The notes under the pieces: model-generated
What the model was told of the DNA's origin: nothing
Database searches by the model: none
The model's input: the letters and a program-made list of their open reading frames with translations, nothing else
Assembly: GCF_003340495.1 (NCBI RefSeq)
Contig: NZ_QASA01000001.1
Location: 4,030,001 to 4,094,000, forward strand
Direction: 5' to 3'
DNA from: Adhaeribacter pallidiroseus
GTDB taxonomy: Bacteria; Bacteroidota; Bacteroidia; Cytophagales; Hymenobacteraceae
DNA: 64,000 bases
Made by a program: the position numbers and the translations under genes
Shown here: piece by piece, positions 37,534 to 47,354 of the stretch
Numbering within the stretch: the first letter of the stretch is position 1
How the letters are laid out: every line of letters starts with the position of its first letter

Positions 37534-37650
37534 TTATCCTTGTCTTTGTTTATACCGTGGATTTTTCTTGTTAATTACATAAAGCTTACCTTTTCGGCGA
37601 ATTATTTTGCAATCAACGCTTCTCTTTTTAACAGATGCCTTAACTTTCAT
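37534..37650 (-). CDS. rpmJ: 50S ribosomal protein L36 (zinc-free form)
   Basis: A 38-residue gene read directly from the sequence. It begins [11 protein letters not shown] and ends NPRYKQRQG, the L36 pattern. Of the usual zinc ligands only Cys14 remains: position 11 is Ser, 27 is Asn and 33 is Tyr, so this is the C-minus form that does not need zinc, as is usual in Bacteroidota. It lies between infA (4 bases upstream) and rpsM. Confidence 0.95.
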   Translation of the reverse strand: MKVKASVKKRSVDCKIIRRKGKLYVINKKNPRYKQRQG

Positions 37651-37654
37651 TTTT

Positions 37655-37873
37655 TTATTTGTATCTATAAACTATTCTTCCTTTAGAAAGATCATATGGC
37701 GACATCTCAATTTTCACTTTATCACCTGGCAAGATTTTGATATAATGCATCCTCATTTTACCGGAAATATGAGAAATAACTTGGTGTCCATTTTCTAATT
37801 CTACTCTAAACATTGCGTTAGACAATGCTTCAACTATTGTCCCATCTTGTTCGATAGAAGACTGTTTAGCCAT
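37655..37873 (-). CDS. infA: translation initiation factor IF-1
   Basis: A 72-residue OB-fold protein that occupies the A site during initiation. The sequence ([42 protein letters not shown]) is standard over its full length. It lies between map and rpmJ with gaps of 6 and 4 bases, the usual spc/alpha junction. Confidence 0.98.
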   Translation of the reverse strand: MAKQSSIEQDGTIVEALSNAMFRVELENGHQVISHISGKMRMHYIKILPGDKVKIEMSPYDLSKGRIVYRYK

Positions 37874-37879
37874 AAATTA

Positions 37880-38647
37880 TTATTCTTCCTGATCTATATA
37901 CTTAAAAGTGGTTAATATTTCTGCTTGATCTTTTCTAACTACAACAGTATGTTCGAAATGTGCAGAAGGCTTATTATCTTTGGTTCTAATAGTCCAACCA
38001 TCACTTTCTTGAAAAATATTTTTACTACCTAAATTAACCATAGGTTCAATTGCCAATACAAGCCCTTCTTGTAATTTAATGCCAGAACCTCTTCTTCCAT
38101 AATTTGGAACTTCAGGAGCCTCATGCAAGTTTTTGCCTATACCATGTCCAACTAACTCCCGAACAACCGAAAATTTTTTACTTTCTACATATTCTTGAAT
38201 AGCGGAACTAACATCTCCTAATCGGTATCCTGCAATTGCCTTATCTATTCCAAAATACAACGACTCTTTAGTTGTATTTAGTAGCTCTTTGACTTCAGGT
38301 TGAACAAAACCTACTGCATGCGTGTAAGCAGAATCTGTATGAAAGCCTTTGTACAATACTCCACAATCGATAGAAACAATATCTCCCGATTTTAGTTCAT
38401 AATCACTTGGAAGCCCATGTACTACAACGGAGTTAACAGAAATACATAAACTATATTTGTAACCATTGTAACCTTTAAAAGAAGGAAAAGCACTATGATC
38501 TTTGATAAACGTTTCTGCCTGAAGATCAAGGAACTTTGTAGATACTCCTTCTTTAATATTTTTAAAAACCTCTCCATGAGTTTTACCTAAAATATCGGCT
38601 CCCTCACGTAATAAGTTAATTTCTTCCTCTGTTTTATAATAAATCAT
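37880..38647 (-). CDS. map: methionine aminopeptidase type I
   Basis: A 255-residue metallopeptidase that removes the initiator methionine from nascent proteins. The five metal ligands are recognisable: two Asp in VSIDCGVLYKGFHTDSAYT, His in GHGIGKNLHEAPEVPN, Glu in LAIEPMV and Glu in SAHFEHTVVV. No N-terminal extension, so it is type I. It follows secY with one base between them, as in many ribosomal clusters. Confidence 0.97.
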   Translation of the reverse strand: MIYYKTEEEINLLREGADILGKTHGEVFKNIKEGVSTKFLDLQAETFIKDHSAFPSFKGYNGYKYSLCISVNSVVVHGLPSDYELKSGDIVSIDCGVLYKGFHTDSAYTHAVGFVQPEVKELLNTTKESLYFGIDKAIAGYRLGDVSSAIQEYVESKKFSVVRELVGHGIGKNLHEAPEVPNYGRRGSGIKLQEGLVLAIEPMVNLGSKNIFQESDGWTIRTKDNKPSAHFEHTVVVRKDQAEILTTFKYIDQEE

Positions 38648-38648
38648 T

Positions 38649-39965
38649 TTAGGAAGCCAAAGCGATATTTTGAGACCGGCCTTTAAGTTTTCCGGACTTC
38701 ATCATACCATCATAGTGGCGCATAAGTAAATAACTTTCGATCTGATTAAGTGTATCAAGAACTACTCCCACTAATATGATCAAAGAGGTACCCCCAAAAA
38801 AAGCCGAAAACTCGCGAGTTACTCCGAATAACAAAGCAATTGAAGGAAATATAGCAATAAGAGCTAAGAATAATGCACCAGGCAGAGTAATTCGATCAAG
38901 AATATCTCCTATGTATTCAGATGTAGCGATTCCCGGTTTTACACCAGGTATGAAACCTCCACTTCTCTTTAAATCATTAGAAATTTGGTCAGGATTGACA
39001 CTTATTGCTGTATAAAAATAGGTAAATACAAGAATTAGAAATCCAAATAAAGCATTATACTGCCAACTTGTATAATCGGAGAAAGTAGTTCCAATATAGG
39101 ATGCAGTTTCACTAGTATCACGCCAAATAGAAGATATTAATGCGGGTATAAACATCAAAGATTGTGCAAATATAATTGGCATAACACCAGCAGCATTAAC
39201 TTTTAATGGTATAAATTGCCGTTGACCACTATATTGAGTTGATCCTCCTACTTGCTTTGCGTATTGAACAGGTATTCTACGTACGGCTTGAGTTAACATA
39301 ACTACAGCCATAACAACAAAGTATAGAACTACTAATTCTAAAATAAAAATCAAAATTCCATTCAATCTTTTAGATAAAAGCTCTTGTAGTATAGCACTGG
39401 GTAACCTTGAAACGATACCAATCATAATCAGCATAGAAATTCCATTTCCAATACCCTTATCAGTAATCTTTTCACCTATCCACATACAAAACATAGTTCC
39501 TGCAGTGAGTATAATAATTGAGGATACTGTGAAGGTTATATTACTAACAGCAATAGCTTCAGCATTAATTGTAGCGATAAAACCTATAGATTGAGCAGCT
39601 GTAATAACAATTGTTAAAACTCTTGTGTATTGATTAATCTTCTTTCTACCCGATTCCCCTTCTTTTTGAAGTTTTTGAAAATAAGGTACAGCAATAGTAA
39701 GTAATTGTAAAACTATAGATGCTGATATGTAGGGCATTATACCCAATGCAAATATAGAAGCATTGCTGAATGCACCCCCAAGTAAAGTGTCCAATAAGCC
39801 AAATATTCCTTGTGAGTTAGATTGTAGCTTAGAAGAATCAATACCTGGTAAAACAACGTAAGAACCTAAACGGAAAATAGCAATAAAACCTAAGGTATTT
39901 AAAATTCTAGTCCTTAGGTCTTCTATTGCAAATATATTCTTAACTGTTGCGATAAACTTTTTCAT
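38649..39965 (-). CDS. secY: preprotein translocase subunit SecY
   Basis: A 438-residue inner-membrane channel protein with ten hydrophobic spans, the partner of the SecA encoded at 16731-20099. Typical parts are FIAIFRLGSYVVLPGID (span 1), GIMPYISASIVLQLL (span 2), the cytoplasmic loop ending RRIPVQYAKQVGG, and the loop region FIPGVKPGIATSEYI. It lies between rplO and map. Confidence 0.98.
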   Translation of the reverse strand: MKKFIATVKNIFAIEDLRTRILNTLGFIAIFRLGSYVVLPGIDSSKLQSNSQGIFGLLDTLLGGAFSNASIFALGIMPYISASIVLQLLTIAVPYFQKLQKEGESGRKKINQYTRVLTIVITAAQSIGFIATINAEAIAVSNITFTVSSIIILTAGTMFCMWIGEKITDKGIGNGISMLIMIGIVSRLPSAILQELLSKRLNGILIFILELVVLYFVVMAVVMLTQAVRRIPVQYAKQVGGSTQYSGQRQFIPLKVNAAGVMPIIFAQSLMFIPALISSIWRDTSETASYIGTTFSDYTSWQYNALFGFLILVFTYFYTAISVNPDQISNDLKRSGGFIPGVKPGIATSEYIGDILDRITLPGALFLALIAIFPSIALLFGVTREFSAFFGGTSLIILVGVVLDTLNQIESYLLMRHYDGMMKSGKLKGRSQNIALAS

Positions 39966-39970
39966 AAAAA

Positions 39971-40417
39971 TTAGATGAGTACTATTTTACCCCCAGCTTT
40001 TTCTATTAGTTCAGATGCAGATTTAGAAAATGCGTGAGCGTGTATCTCAACAGCACTATTTATTTCTCCTCTTCCCAGTATTTTAACTTTATCATTTTTA
40101 GAGACAAGCCCATGTGATTGCAAAAAAACTAAATCTACAATAGTTGTATTCTGATTAACAACTAAGGCTGAAATAACATCTAAGTTTATAGGAGCAAACT
40201 CTAATCTATTAAAATTTTTAAACCCAAATTTAGGTACACGTCTCTGTAAAGGCATTTGTCCACCTTCAAAACCTAATTTACTTGAATAACCTGAACGTGA
40301 CTTAGCTCCCTTATGCCCACGTGTAGAGGTACCTCCACGACCAGAACCAGTACCTCTACCAATTCGTTTCCTATCTTTAACTGAACCAGGTGCAGGTTGT
40401 AATAAGCTTAAATTCAT
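39971..40417 (-). CDS. rplO: 50S ribosomal protein L15
   Basis: A 148-residue L15, a late assembly protein of the large subunit. The Gly/Arg-rich N-terminal arm (KDRKRIGRGTGSGRGGTSTRGHKG) reaches into rRNA; the globular part ends AGGKIVLI. It follows rpmD with a gap of 2 bases and precedes secY by 5. Confidence 0.98.
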   Translation of the reverse strand: MNLSLLQPAPGSVKDRKRIGRGTGSGRGGTSTRGHKGAKSRSGYSSKLGFEGGQMPLQRRVPKFGFKNFNRLEFAPINLDVISALVVNQNTTIVDLVFLQSHGLVSKNDKVKILGRGEINSAVEIHAHAFSKSASELIEKAGGKIVLI

Positions 40418-40419
40418 TG

Positions 40420-40599
40420 CTATAATTCTTTAACTTCTACTAAATGATGAACTTTACGTAGCATTCCCGCAATTTGTGGAGTACTTTCCACAAGAACAGA
40501 TTTACTTATTTTACCTAAACCTAAAGCCTGTATAGTAAGCTTTTGATTTTTAGGACTATCTATTATACTTTTAACTTGAGTAATTTTTATTTGAGACAT
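40420..40599 (-). CDS. rpmD: 50S ribosomal protein L30
   Basis: A 59-residue gene found by reading the gap between rpsE and rplO. It starts MSQIKITQVKSIID and contains KNQKLTIQALGLGKI and GMLRKVHHLVEV, the standard L30 pattern. Position and size are as expected in the spc operon. Confidence 0.95.
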   Translation of the reverse strand: MSQIKITQVKSIIDSPKNQKLTIQALGLGKISKSVLVESTPQIAGMLRKVHHLVEVKEL

Positions 40600-40604
40600 A
40601 GCTA

Positions 40605-41123
40605 TTATCCATTAAAAACTTTAGATAGATTAACACCTCTCTGTTGAGCTACTGCTAACGGATCACGCATTCTCGATAACGCATCAAATGTAGCTTTAAC
40701 TACGTTATGTGGATTTGAGGAACCTTTAGACTTGGCCAATACATCCTTTATTCCTGCACTTTCAAAAACAGCACGCATTGCACCACCCGCAATCACACCT
40801 GTACCCGCAGCAGCGGGTTTTACCAATACAAATCCTCCAGAAAATTTACCTTCAATGGCATGTGGAACGGTATGGTGGTAAACTGGAACTTTAACTAAGT
40901 TTTTCTTAGCATCATCTATTCCCTTAGCAATAGCATCAGTAACTTCATTAGCTTTTCCTAAACCATAACCTACTACGCCATTTCCATCACCAACCACTAC
41001 TATTGCCGAAAAACTAAACCTACGACCTCCTTTCACTACCTTAGCTACCCGTTTAATTGCAACTACTTTTTCTTTAAGGTCTATTTCACTAGCTCTTACT
41101 ACTCTTAGATTATTCTTTGACAT
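40605..41123 (-). CDS. rpsE: 30S ribosomal protein S5
   Basis: A 172-residue S5, which lines the mRNA entry channel and affects fidelity. The N-terminal dsRNA-binding-like domain has [24 protein letters not shown]; the C-terminal domain has [19 protein letters not shown] and [18 protein letters not shown]. The spectinomycin-related loop region around VVKGGRR looks unmodified. It sits between rplR and rpmD. Confidence 0.98.
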   Translation of the reverse strand: MSKNNLRVVRASEIDLKEKVVAIKRVAKVVKGGRRFSFSAIVVVGDGNGVVGYGLGKANEVTDAIAKGIDDAKKNLVKVPVYHHTVPHAIEGKFSGGFVLVKPAAAGTGVIAGGAMRAVFESAGIKDVLAKSKGSSNPHNVVKATFDALSRMRDPLAVAQQRGVNLSKVFNG

Positions 41124-41126
41124 ATA

Positions 41127-41477
41127 TTAAAATTTAAGGCCACCTTCACGGGCACCTTCAGCTAATGATTTAACTCTACCGTGATACAAGTACCCAGATC
41201 TATCAAAAACAATTTCTGTAATTCCGATTTCTTGTGCTTTGCTTGCTAAAGTTTTTCCAACTTGTGATGATACCTCAACTTTAGATCCATTACTAGACTC
41301 CAAAGAAGATGAAGAAACTGAAATAAGTGTTCTTCCTTCCAAGTCATTAATGAGCTGAGCGTAAATAGCTTTGTTACTTCTAAATACAGATAAACGGGGT
41401 TTATTGGCTGTACCAGAAATCTTTGTTCGGATACTTCTTCTTATCCGTAATCTTCTTTCAGACTTTTGAATTGACAT
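41127..41477 (-). CDS. rplR: 50S ribosomal protein L18
   Basis: A 116-residue L18 that binds 5S rRNA with L5. The basic start [19 protein letters not shown], the [18 protein letters not shown] strand and the end [26 protein letters not shown] are all family-typical. It follows rplF by 9 bases and precedes rpsE by 3. Confidence 0.98.
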   Translation of the reverse strand: MSIQKSERRLRIRRSIRTKISGTANKPRLSVFRSNKAIYAQLINDLEGRTLISVSSSSLESSNGSKVEVSSQVGKTLASKAQEIGITEIVFDRSGYLYHGRVKSLAEGAREGGLKF

Positions 41478-41486
41478 GGTTATACT

Positions 41487-42041
41487 TTATTTAGATGCTG
41501 TTTTACCAGCTTTTCTTCTAACTACTTCACCAACAAACCGAATACCTTTACCTTTATATGGCTCCACCTTGCGCAAAGATCTGATTTTTGCTGCTACTTG
41601 ACCAATTAATTGTTTGTCAATGCTCTCCAATATTATAACAGGAGCTTTACCTTTTTCATTAACAGCACTAGCTGTAACCTCACTGGGTAAAGCAAGAAAA
41701 ATATTATGAGAATAACCTAAAGATAATTCAAGAGTATTATTAGCAGCAGTAGCTTTGTACCCCACGCCAACTAATTCTAATTGTTCTTTGTAACCATTAC
41801 TAACTCCAACTACCATGTTGTTGATAAGAGACCTATAAAGTCCATGCATGGCTTTATGACGCTTTTGTTCTGTTGGTCTTTCAATTAATATTTGGCCATC
41901 AACCTTTGATAATTTTATATCCCGATCTACTTGAGTTTGAAGAGTACCTTTAGGTCCCTTTACTTGAACAAGATTATCTGAATTTAGCGTAACTTCAACG
42001 TTTGATGGTAGTGTGATGGGTAATTTACCTATACGTGACAT
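41487..42041 (-). CDS. rplF: 50S ribosomal protein L6
   Basis: A 184-residue L6 made of two similar domains, located near the sarcin-ricin loop and the factor-binding site. MSRIGKLPITLPSNVEV opens the protein; the second domain carries the conserved PYKGKGIRFVGEVVRRKAGK end. It lies between rpsH and rplR. Confidence 0.98.
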   Translation of the reverse strand: MSRIGKLPITLPSNVEVTLNSDNLVQVKGPKGTLQTQVDRDIKLSKVDGQILIERPTEQKRHKAMHGLYRSLINNMVVGVSNGYKEQLELVGVGYKATAANNTLELSLGYSHNIFLALPSEVTASAVNEKGKAPVIILESIDKQLIGQVAAKIRSLRKVEPYKGKGIRFVGEVVRRKAGKTASK

Positions 42042-42052
42042 GATTTAAACCG

Positions 42053-42451
42053 TTAATAAACGAAACACAATACTTCTCCACCAACATTAAGCCCTTTAGC
42101 TTCTTTCTCCGTCATTACACCTTTAGATGTAGATAAAATTGCCACACCTAAACCGTTTAATACACGTGGAAGATTTTCAAAATGGACATACTTCCGTAAA
42201 CCTGGCTTACTAATTCTTTCTAGGTTTACAATAGCAGATTGCTTCGTTGATGGATTATACTTAAGTGCAATCTTTATCGTACCTTGTACAATTGAATCAT
42301 CAAACCGATAACTCTGAATATAGCCCTTTTCATGCAATACTCGAGTTATTTCCTTTTTTATTTTGCTAGATGGAATTTCAACTATGCGGTGATTTGCTTT
42401 AATTGCATTTCGCAAGCGAGTTAAAAAATCTGCTATAGGGTCTGTATTCAT
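42053..42451 (-). CDS. rpsH: 30S ribosomal protein S8
   Basis: A 132-residue S8 that binds the central domain of 16S rRNA. DPIADFLTRLRNAIKA at the start and LNGLGVAILSTSKGVMTEKEAKGLNVGGEVLCFVY at the end are conserved. In E. coli S8 is the spc operon repressor. The 68-bp gap before it, the largest in this part of the cluster, holds a TAnnTTTG element, so rpsH may also be transcribed from an internal promoter. Confidence 0.97.
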   Translation of the reverse strand: MNTDPIADFLTRLRNAIKANHRIVEIPSSKIKKEITRVLHEKGYIQSYRFDDSIVQGTIKIALKYNPSTKQSAIVNLERISKPGLRKYVHFENLPRVLNGLGVAILSTSKGVMTEKEAKGLNVGGEVLCFVY

Positions 42452-42489
42452 TAGGAATAAAAAATTTTAAAGCTCATTTTTTAGAGCCG

Positions 42490-42497
42490 CAAAGATA
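42490..42497 (-). promoter_or_regulatory. possible internal promoter before rpsH
   Basis: TATCTTTG on the minus strand fits the -7 consensus exactly and is 38 bases before the rpsH start; the -33 region is only a T-run. The adjacent short GCTC/GAGC hairpin may be part of the same control region. Confidence 0.35.
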
Positions 42498-42519
42498 CTA
42501 TAAATAATATTAAAAAAAA

Positions 42520-42789
42520 TTACCAGCTTGATTTAGTTACACCCGGAATTTTACCCGCTGAGGCTAACTCTCTAAACACAACTCTAGATATACCAAACTT
42601 TCTAATATATCCTCTTGGTCTACCTGATAATTTGCAACGATTATGCAAACGTACTGGAGAAGCATTCCGAGGTAATTTGTCTAGTGCTTCATAATTTCCA
42701 GCTGCTTTAAGTTCTTTTCTTTTAGCAGCATATTTTTCAACAGCCTTTTGTTTTTTAAGTTCGCGGGCTTTTACTGATTCTTTCGCCAT
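42520..42789 (-). CDS. rpsN: 30S ribosomal protein S14 (zinc-free form)
   Basis: An 89-residue S14, the long C-minus form without the CXXC zinc motifs: only one Cys is present, in [21 protein letters not shown]. The Lys/Ala-rich N-terminal half and the end IPGVTKSSW are typical. S14 completes the small-subunit head. It lies between rplE and rpsH. Confidence 0.97.
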   Translation of the reverse strand: MAKESVKARELKKQKAVEKYAAKRKELKAAGNYEALDKLPRNASPVRLHNRCKLSGRPRGYIRKFGISRVVFRELASAGKIPGVTKSSW

Positions 42790-42793
42790 TGTA

Positions 42794-43348
42794 TTACTTC
42801 TTTAAATTCTGAAAAGGCATTCCAAATGCTTTAAGCAATTCATAACTTTCCTCATCATTTTGCGCAGTAGTTACAAATGTTATATCCATTCCTGATATTG
42901 CTTTGATCTTATCAATACTAATCTCAGGAAAAATGATTTGCTCTTTAACACCCAAGGTATAGTTTCCACGACCATCAAATCCTTTATCGTTTATACCTCG
43001 AAAATCACGTACACGTGGTAATGCTATTGTTAAAAGACGATCCATAAATTCATACATCTGGTCCCCTCTTAAAGTAACACGTGCACCAATTGGCATACCT
43101 TCACGTAGCTTAAAGTTGGATACAGAATTTTTTGCTTTTGTAGCTACTGCTTTCTGACCAGTAATTGTTGTTAACTCATCAACCCCAATATCAACCAATT
43201 TCTTGTCAGCTACAGCATTACCAATACCTTTATTAATACAAATTTTAGTTATGCGCGGAACCTGCATAATGCTCTTGTACTGAAACTTTTCTTTCAGTGA
43301 AGACATTATTTCCTTTTGATACTTTTCCTTTAATCTTGCAGTTGCCAT
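42794..43348 (-). CDS. rplE: 50S ribosomal protein L5
   Basis: A 184-residue L5 that binds 5S rRNA and forms the bridge to S13. [20 protein letters not shown]-type loop [19 protein letters not shown] and [14 protein letters not shown] are conserved. It follows rplX with one base between and precedes rpsN by 4. Confidence 0.98.
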   Translation of the reverse strand: MATARLKEKYQKEIMSSLKEKFQYKSIMQVPRITKICINKGIGNAVADKKLVDIGVDELTTITGQKAVATKAKNSVSNFKLREGMPIGARVTLRGDQMYEFMDRLLTIALPRVRDFRGINDKGFDGRGNYTLGVKEQIIFPEISIDKIKAISGMDITFVTTAQNDEESYELLKAFGMPFQNLKK

Positions 43349-43349
43349 A

Positions 43350-43682
43350 TTAAACTAGTTCTCCAGATTTCTTTGAATAACGCTGCAATTTTCCCTCAGC
43401 GTTTGTCTTTTTGCCAGTTCTTACTACCTGACTTCCCTCCACCAACATTACATTGCTTGCGTGAATTGGGGCTTCCTTCTGAGTAATGCCACCATTTGGA
43501 GTTTTTGCTGTTGGTTTGTTGTGCTTTGTTACCATGTTTAAACCTTCAACAATAACCTTATTACTTTTTGTCAGGACAGACACAATTCTTCCAGCTTTGC
43601 CTTTTTCGTTTCCAGCAATCACCTTAACAGTATCTCCTGTTTTCACATGGATTTTATGTGATTTTTCTAATGTTTGCTTCAT
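43350..43682 (-). CDS. rplX: 50S ribosomal protein L24
   Basis: A 110-residue L24, an assembly initiator at the exit-tunnel rim. The KOW motif is visible as [22 protein letters not shown], followed by [13 protein letters not shown] and a C-terminal zone with [20 protein letters not shown]. It lies between rplN and rplE. Confidence 0.98.
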   Translation of the reverse strand: MKQTLEKSHKIHVKTGDTVKVIAGNEKGKAGRIVSVLTKSNKVIVEGLNMVTKHNKPTAKTPNGGITQKEAPIHASNVMLVEGSQVVRTGKKTNAEGKLQRYSKKSGELV

Positions 43683-43684
43683 AA

Positions 43685-44053
43685 CTATAAAACTTCAGGT
43701 GCTAGCGACACTATTTTCATAAACTGTTTTTCTCTTAACTCACGTGCTACTGGACCAAAAATGCGTGTTCCTCTTGGCTCGTCATTATTGTTAAGCAAAA
43801 CAGCAGCATTATCATCAAAACGTATGTATGAACCGTCTTTTCGACGAATCTCTTTTTTCGTTCTAACTATAACGGCTTTAGAAACAGAACCTTTTTTTAC
43901 ATTACCAGAACTAAGTGCCGATTTTACCGTTACAATTATTTTATCTCCAATAGAAGCATATTTTTTACCGGTTCCGCCTAAAACGCGAATGCAAAGTACT
44001 TCTTTTGCACCGCTATTATCTGCTACCGATAATCTTGATTCTTGCTGTATCAT
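43685..44053 (-). CDS. rplN: 50S ribosomal protein L14
   Basis: A 122-residue L14 at the subunit interface. [40 protein letters not shown] and [16 protein letters not shown] are almost identical to the family consensus. It follows rpsQ by 3 bases. Confidence 0.98.
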   Translation of the reverse strand: MIQQESRLSVADNSGAKEVLCIRVLGGTGKKYASIGDKIIVTVKSALSSGNVKKGSVSKAVIVRTKKEIRRKDGSYIRFDDNAAVLLNNNDEPRGTRIFGPVARELREKQFMKIVSLAPEVL

Positions 44054-44056
44054 ACT

Positions 44057-44314
44057 TTATTTAGCTCTTTCAATTATTTCTACTAAACGCCAATTTTTGG
44101 TTTTACTTAATGGTCGCGTTTCCATGATTCGAACAGTATCGCCAACTCCACATTCGTTCTTCTCATCGTGAGCAGTAAATTTAGTAGACTTAGAAACAAA
44201 TTTTCCATAAATAGGATGCTTCATTTTGCTTTCTACAACTACTGTGACAGATTTGTTCATTTTATTTGATACAACTCTACCTGTTTTTTCTTTTCTTAAA
44301 TTTCTTGCTTCCAT
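44057..44314 (-). CDS. rpsQ: 30S ribosomal protein S17
   Basis: An 85-residue OB-fold protein binding the 5' domain of 16S r[23 protein letters not shown] and the conserved [20 protein letters not shown] and [14 protein letters not shown] stretches are present. It lies between rpmC and rplN. Confidence 0.98.
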   Translation of the reverse strand: MEARNLRKEKTGRVVSNKMNKSVTVVVESKMKHPIYGKFVSKSTKFTAHDEKNECGVGDTVRIMETRPLSKTKNWRLVEIIERAK

Positions 44315-44321
44315 TCTATTA

Positions 44322-44528
44322 TTATAATTGAGAGCTTGGATTTAATTCTTTAGCACGTAATTCTGTTTTAAGTTTAGCAATAATCTTACGTGATTCCTTT
44401 ATTTTTAAAGGGTTTTCTAATGGAGAAATAGAATGAGCAAACCGCAAGTTTTGGCTATTTGTTTTTTCTGTAGCTAAGCGCTCTTTTAACTCAACTAATG
44501 TGAGCGCTTTTATTTCGGAATATTTCAT
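44322..44528 (-). CDS. rpmC: 50S ribosomal protein L29
   Basis: A 68-residue, two-helix protein at the tunnel exit near the SRP and trigger factor docking site. The consensus pieces are [46 protein letters not shown]. It follows rplP by 2 bases and precedes rpsQ by 7. Confidence 0.97.
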   Translation of the reverse strand: MKYSEIKALTLVELKERLATEKTNSQNLRFAHSISPLENPLKIKESRKIIAKLKTELRAKELNPSSQL

Positions 44529-44530
44529 GA

Positions 44531-44953
44531 TTATCTTTCAATGTAATCTCTACGTACAACAAATTTAGTTTTTACTGGCAATTTTTGAGCTGCTAATCTT
44601 AAAGATTCTTGCGCGGTAGCTAGATCGACACCATCCGATTCGAATAAGATTGTGCCGGGCTTTATAACCGCAACCCAATATTCTGGAGAACCTTTACCTT
44701 TACCCATTCGAACTTCAGCTGGTTTTTTTGTAATGGGCTTGTCAGGAAATATTCGGATCCAAACCTGACCTTCTCTTTTCATCGCCCGGGTCATTGCAAT
44801 ACGTGCAGCTTCAATTTGGCGACTAGTAATCCAGGATGCTTCTAACGATTTTATCGCAAAAGAACCAAAGGAAATAGTGCTGCCTTTATAAGCAAGCCCC
44901 GTAACCCGGCCTTTATGCATTTTTCTATATACGGTCCTTTTTGGCTGTAACAT
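44531..44953 (-). CDS. rplP: 50S ribosomal protein L16
   Basis: A 140-residue L16, which helps position the A-site t[22 protein letters not shown], the [23 protein letters not shown] core and the loop [18 protein letters not shown] are conserved. It lies 31 bases after rpsC, one of the longer gaps in this run. Confidence 0.98.
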   Translation of the reverse strand: MLQPKRTVYRKMHKGRVTGLAYKGSTISFGSFAIKSLEASWITSRQIEAARIAMTRAMKREGQVWIRIFPDKPITKKPAEVRMGKGKGSPEYWVAVIKPGTILFESDGVDLATAQESLRLAAQKLPVKTKFVVRRDYIER

Positions 44954-44984
44954 AATAACTTTTTATTATTAGCAATTACTTAAA

Positions 44985-45839
44985 TTAACGACGGCTACCA
45001 GTTGAGCCACTTTTATTTGAGCCACCTCTATTACTAGGCCCTCTAGCACCACGATCTCCACCTCGGTTTTCTCCACGATCATTCCGGTCGTTTCTACCCC
45101 GACTATTACGATCACCTCCTCTTTCATTTCGATCATTACCACGTTCATTTCTTGGTAAATTAGTAGGAGCGTTTGCTGGCTTTACTGGTTCTTGATTTGG
45201 AGAAAGATCTTTTTTACCAAATACCTCACCCCTAAATATCCATACTTTGATGCCTAGTTTGCCATAAACAGTTTGTGCTTCAGATAATGCATAATCAATA
45301 TCAGCACGCAATGTATGTAAAGGAGTTCGGCCTTCTTTGTAATGCTCTGTACGAGCCATTTCAGCACCACCTAATCGGCCAGAAACTTGTATTTTAACTC
45401 CTTCTGCACCTACACGGATTGCGGAAGCAATTGCCTGCTTCATTGCTCTACGAAAAGATATTCTTGCTTGTAATTGCTGAGCTACAGATTCACCAACTAA
45501 TTTAGCGTCTAACTCAGGTCTTTTTATTTCAAAAATGTTAATTTGAACATCCTTATTAGTGATCTTCTTTAACTCTTCTTTAATTTTATCAACTTCCTGA
45601 CCACCTTTACCAATTACAACACCTGGTCGAGCTGTATTAATGGTTATAGTAATTCTCTTAAGGGTTCTTTCCAAAACGATCTTGGAAATTCCGCCTTTTG
45701 GAATACGCGCTAGTATATATTTTCTTATTTTTTCATCCTCGATAAGTTTTTCAGCAAAATCTTTACCGCCATACCAGTTGGAATCCCATCCTTTTATGAC
45801 ACCTAGTCTAAAACCTACCGGATTAACTTTTTGTCCCAT
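44985..45839 (-). CDS. rpsC: 30S ribosomal protein S3 with RGG/ND-rich C-terminal tail
   Basis: A 284-residue S3. The normal core (about 1-215) contains the KH domain ([18 protein letters not shown]) and [31 protein letters not shown]; it forms the mRNA entry helicase with S4 and S5. From about residue 225 there is an unusual disordered tail rich in Arg, Gly, Asn and Asp, with repeated NDRNERGG-like units, and no such tail in E. coli S3 (233 residues). Such tails may bind RNA; this is inference. Confidence 0.97.
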   Translation of the reverse strand: MGQKVNPVGFRLGVIKGWDSNWYGGKDFAEKLIEDEKIRKYILARIPKGGISKIVLERTLKRITITINTARPGVVIGKGGQEVDKIKEELKKITNKDVQINIFEIKRPELDAKLVGESVAQQLQARISFRRAMKQAIASAIRVGAEGVKIQVSGRLGGAEMARTEHYKEGRTPLHTLRADIDYALSEAQTVYGKLGIKVWIFRGEVFGKKDLSPNQEPVKPANAPTNLPRNERGNDRNERGGDRNSRGRNDRNDRGENRGGDRGARGPSNRGGSNKSGSTGSRR

Positions 45840-45846
45840 TTCTAAA

Positions 45847-46236
45847 CTATTTGGCTTTATCAGATTTTTTTGAAATATGTATCAATTCTTCTTCAGAAAT
45901 GCTATCCACTATTAATGTGACATGGTTAGAACGCTTTCTTATTCTATGACCACGACCTTGTGGAGCTGGTCTTAACCTTTTAAGCATTTTCCCCTCATCC
46001 ACAAAGATTTTTTTGATGACTAAGTTTGCATCCTCTATGCGAACCTCTTCATTTTTTTGTTGCCAATTAGATAAAGCAGATAAAAGAAGCTTTTCAATTT
46101 TATCTGCTCCTGCATTTGCTTCAAATTTTAACAAACTCAAAGCTTTGTTAACACTCTTTCCTCGTACTAAGTTCGCAACTAATCGCATTTTCCGAGGTGA
46201 GGTTGGAACATTTTTCAATTTAGCTATAGCTTCCAT
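45847..46236 (-). CDS. rplV: 50S ribosomal protein L22
   Basis: A 129-residue L22, whose long beta hairpin lines the exit tunnel and influences macrolide sensitivity. [19 protein letters not shown] and [19 protein letters not shown] are conserved; the hairpin tip shows no deletion. A short Lys-rich tail follows. It lies between rpsS and rpsC. Confidence 0.98.
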   Translation of the reverse strand: MEAIAKLKNVPTSPRKMRLVANLVRGKSVNKALSLLKFEANAGADKIEKLLLSALSNWQQKNEEVRIEDANLVIKKIFVDEGKMLKRLRPAPQGRGHRIRKRSNHVTLIVDSISEEELIHISKKSDKAK

Positions 46237-46238
46237 GA

Positions 46239-46517
46239 TTATCTTTTACCTTTATCTTTCTTAGCAACGTGACCTCGAAAATTACGAGTAGGTGCAAATT
46301 CGCCTAATTTATGTCCTACCATATTTTCAGTTACGTAAACAGGAATAAATTTATTTCCATTATGTACCGCAAATGTATGCCCAACAAAATCAGGTGAAAT
46401 CATGGAACGCCGTGACCAGGTTTTTATAACAGCCTTTTTGCCTGAACCATCCATCGCAGTTACTTTATTCTCGAGCCGGAAGTCAATATAAGGCCCTTTT
46501 TTTAATGATCTTCCCAT
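46239..46517 (-). CDS. rpsS: 30S ribosomal protein S19
   Basis: A 92-residue S19 of the small-subunit head. [42 protein letters not shown] and [15 protein letters not shown] match the family consensus through the full length. It follows rplB by 2 bases and precedes rplV by 2. Confidence 0.98.
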   Translation of the reverse strand: MGRSLKKGPYIDFRLENKVTAMDGSGKKAVIKTWSRRSMISPDFVGHTFAVHNGNKFIPVYVTENMVGHKLGEFAPTRNFRGHVAKKDKGKR

Positions 46518-46519
46518 TA

Positions 46520-47344
46520 CTATTTTTTACCTCTATTAACAATCAGATTTTCTGAATATTTATTTTTATTACGTGTTTTTCTTCCCTTAGCGTATAAACC
46601 TTTCCGAGAACGCGGATGACCTCCTGAAGACTTTCCTTCACCACCGCCCATTGGGTGGTCTACTGGATTCATAGCAACACCGCGCACTCTAGGGCGAATA
46701 CCTAACCATCTGCTTCGGCCAGCTTTCCCTAAATTTTCATTCATATGATCTGCATTCGAAACTGTACCAACTGTTGCAACACAATTGACTAATACCATAC
46801 GCATCTCACCTGACGGTAGCTTTAAAGTAGCATACTTACTTTCACGAGCTACTAACTGGGCATAAGTACCTGCGCTTCTTGCTAAAGTACCACCATTACC
46901 TGGCATGAGTTCGATATTATGTACAATTGTACCCAGTGGAATATCTGTTAATGGTAAGCAATTACCAACTTCTGGGGCTACGCCTGGTCCTGATATTACT
47001 GTACTGCCTACCTTTAAACCAGCTGGGGCTAATATATAACTTTTATCACCATCAGCGTAGTAAAGCAAAGCAATACGAGCTGTACGATTTGGGTCATACT
47101 CAATGGATTTTACGGTTGCAGGTACACCATATTTATTTCTTTTAAAATCTATTAACCGGTACTGTTTTTTGTGACCACCGCCTATGTAGCGCATTGTCAT
47201 TTTACCGGAATCGTTTCTACCACCAGATTTTGATATTGGTGCCAACAAAGATTTTTCGGGAGTTGAAGAAGTTATTTCTTCAAACTCCGGCGCTATTCTG
47301 AATCTTTGACCTGGAGTTGTTGGTCTTAATTTTTTTAAAGCCAT
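46520..47344 (-). CDS. rplB: 50S ribosomal protein L2
   Basis: A 274-residue L2, required for subunit joining and peptidyl transferase function. [37 protein letters not shown] and the catalytic-site loop [21 protein letters not shown], with the key His, are all present. It lies between rplW and rpsS. Confidence 0.98.
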   Translation of the reverse strand: MALKKLRPTTPGQRFRIAPEFEEITSSTPEKSLLAPISKSGGRNDSGKMTMRYIGGGHKKQYRLIDFKRNKYGVPATVKSIEYDPNRTARIALLYYADGDKSYILAPAGLKVGSTVISGPGVAPEVGNCLPLTDIPLGTIVHNIELMPGNGGTLARSAGTYAQLVARESKYATLKLPSGEMRMVLVNCVATVGTVSNADHMNENLGKAGRSRWLGIRPRVRGVAMNPVDHPMGGGEGKSSGGHPRSRKGLYAKGRKTRNKNKYSENLIVNRGKK

Positions 47345-47354
47345 TTTATGTTAA

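Noticed and set aside
43674-44171. A 165-codon frame antisense to rplX, rplN and rpsQ
   Set aside because: It lies opposite three certain ribosomal genes and has no domain features; a shadow frame.
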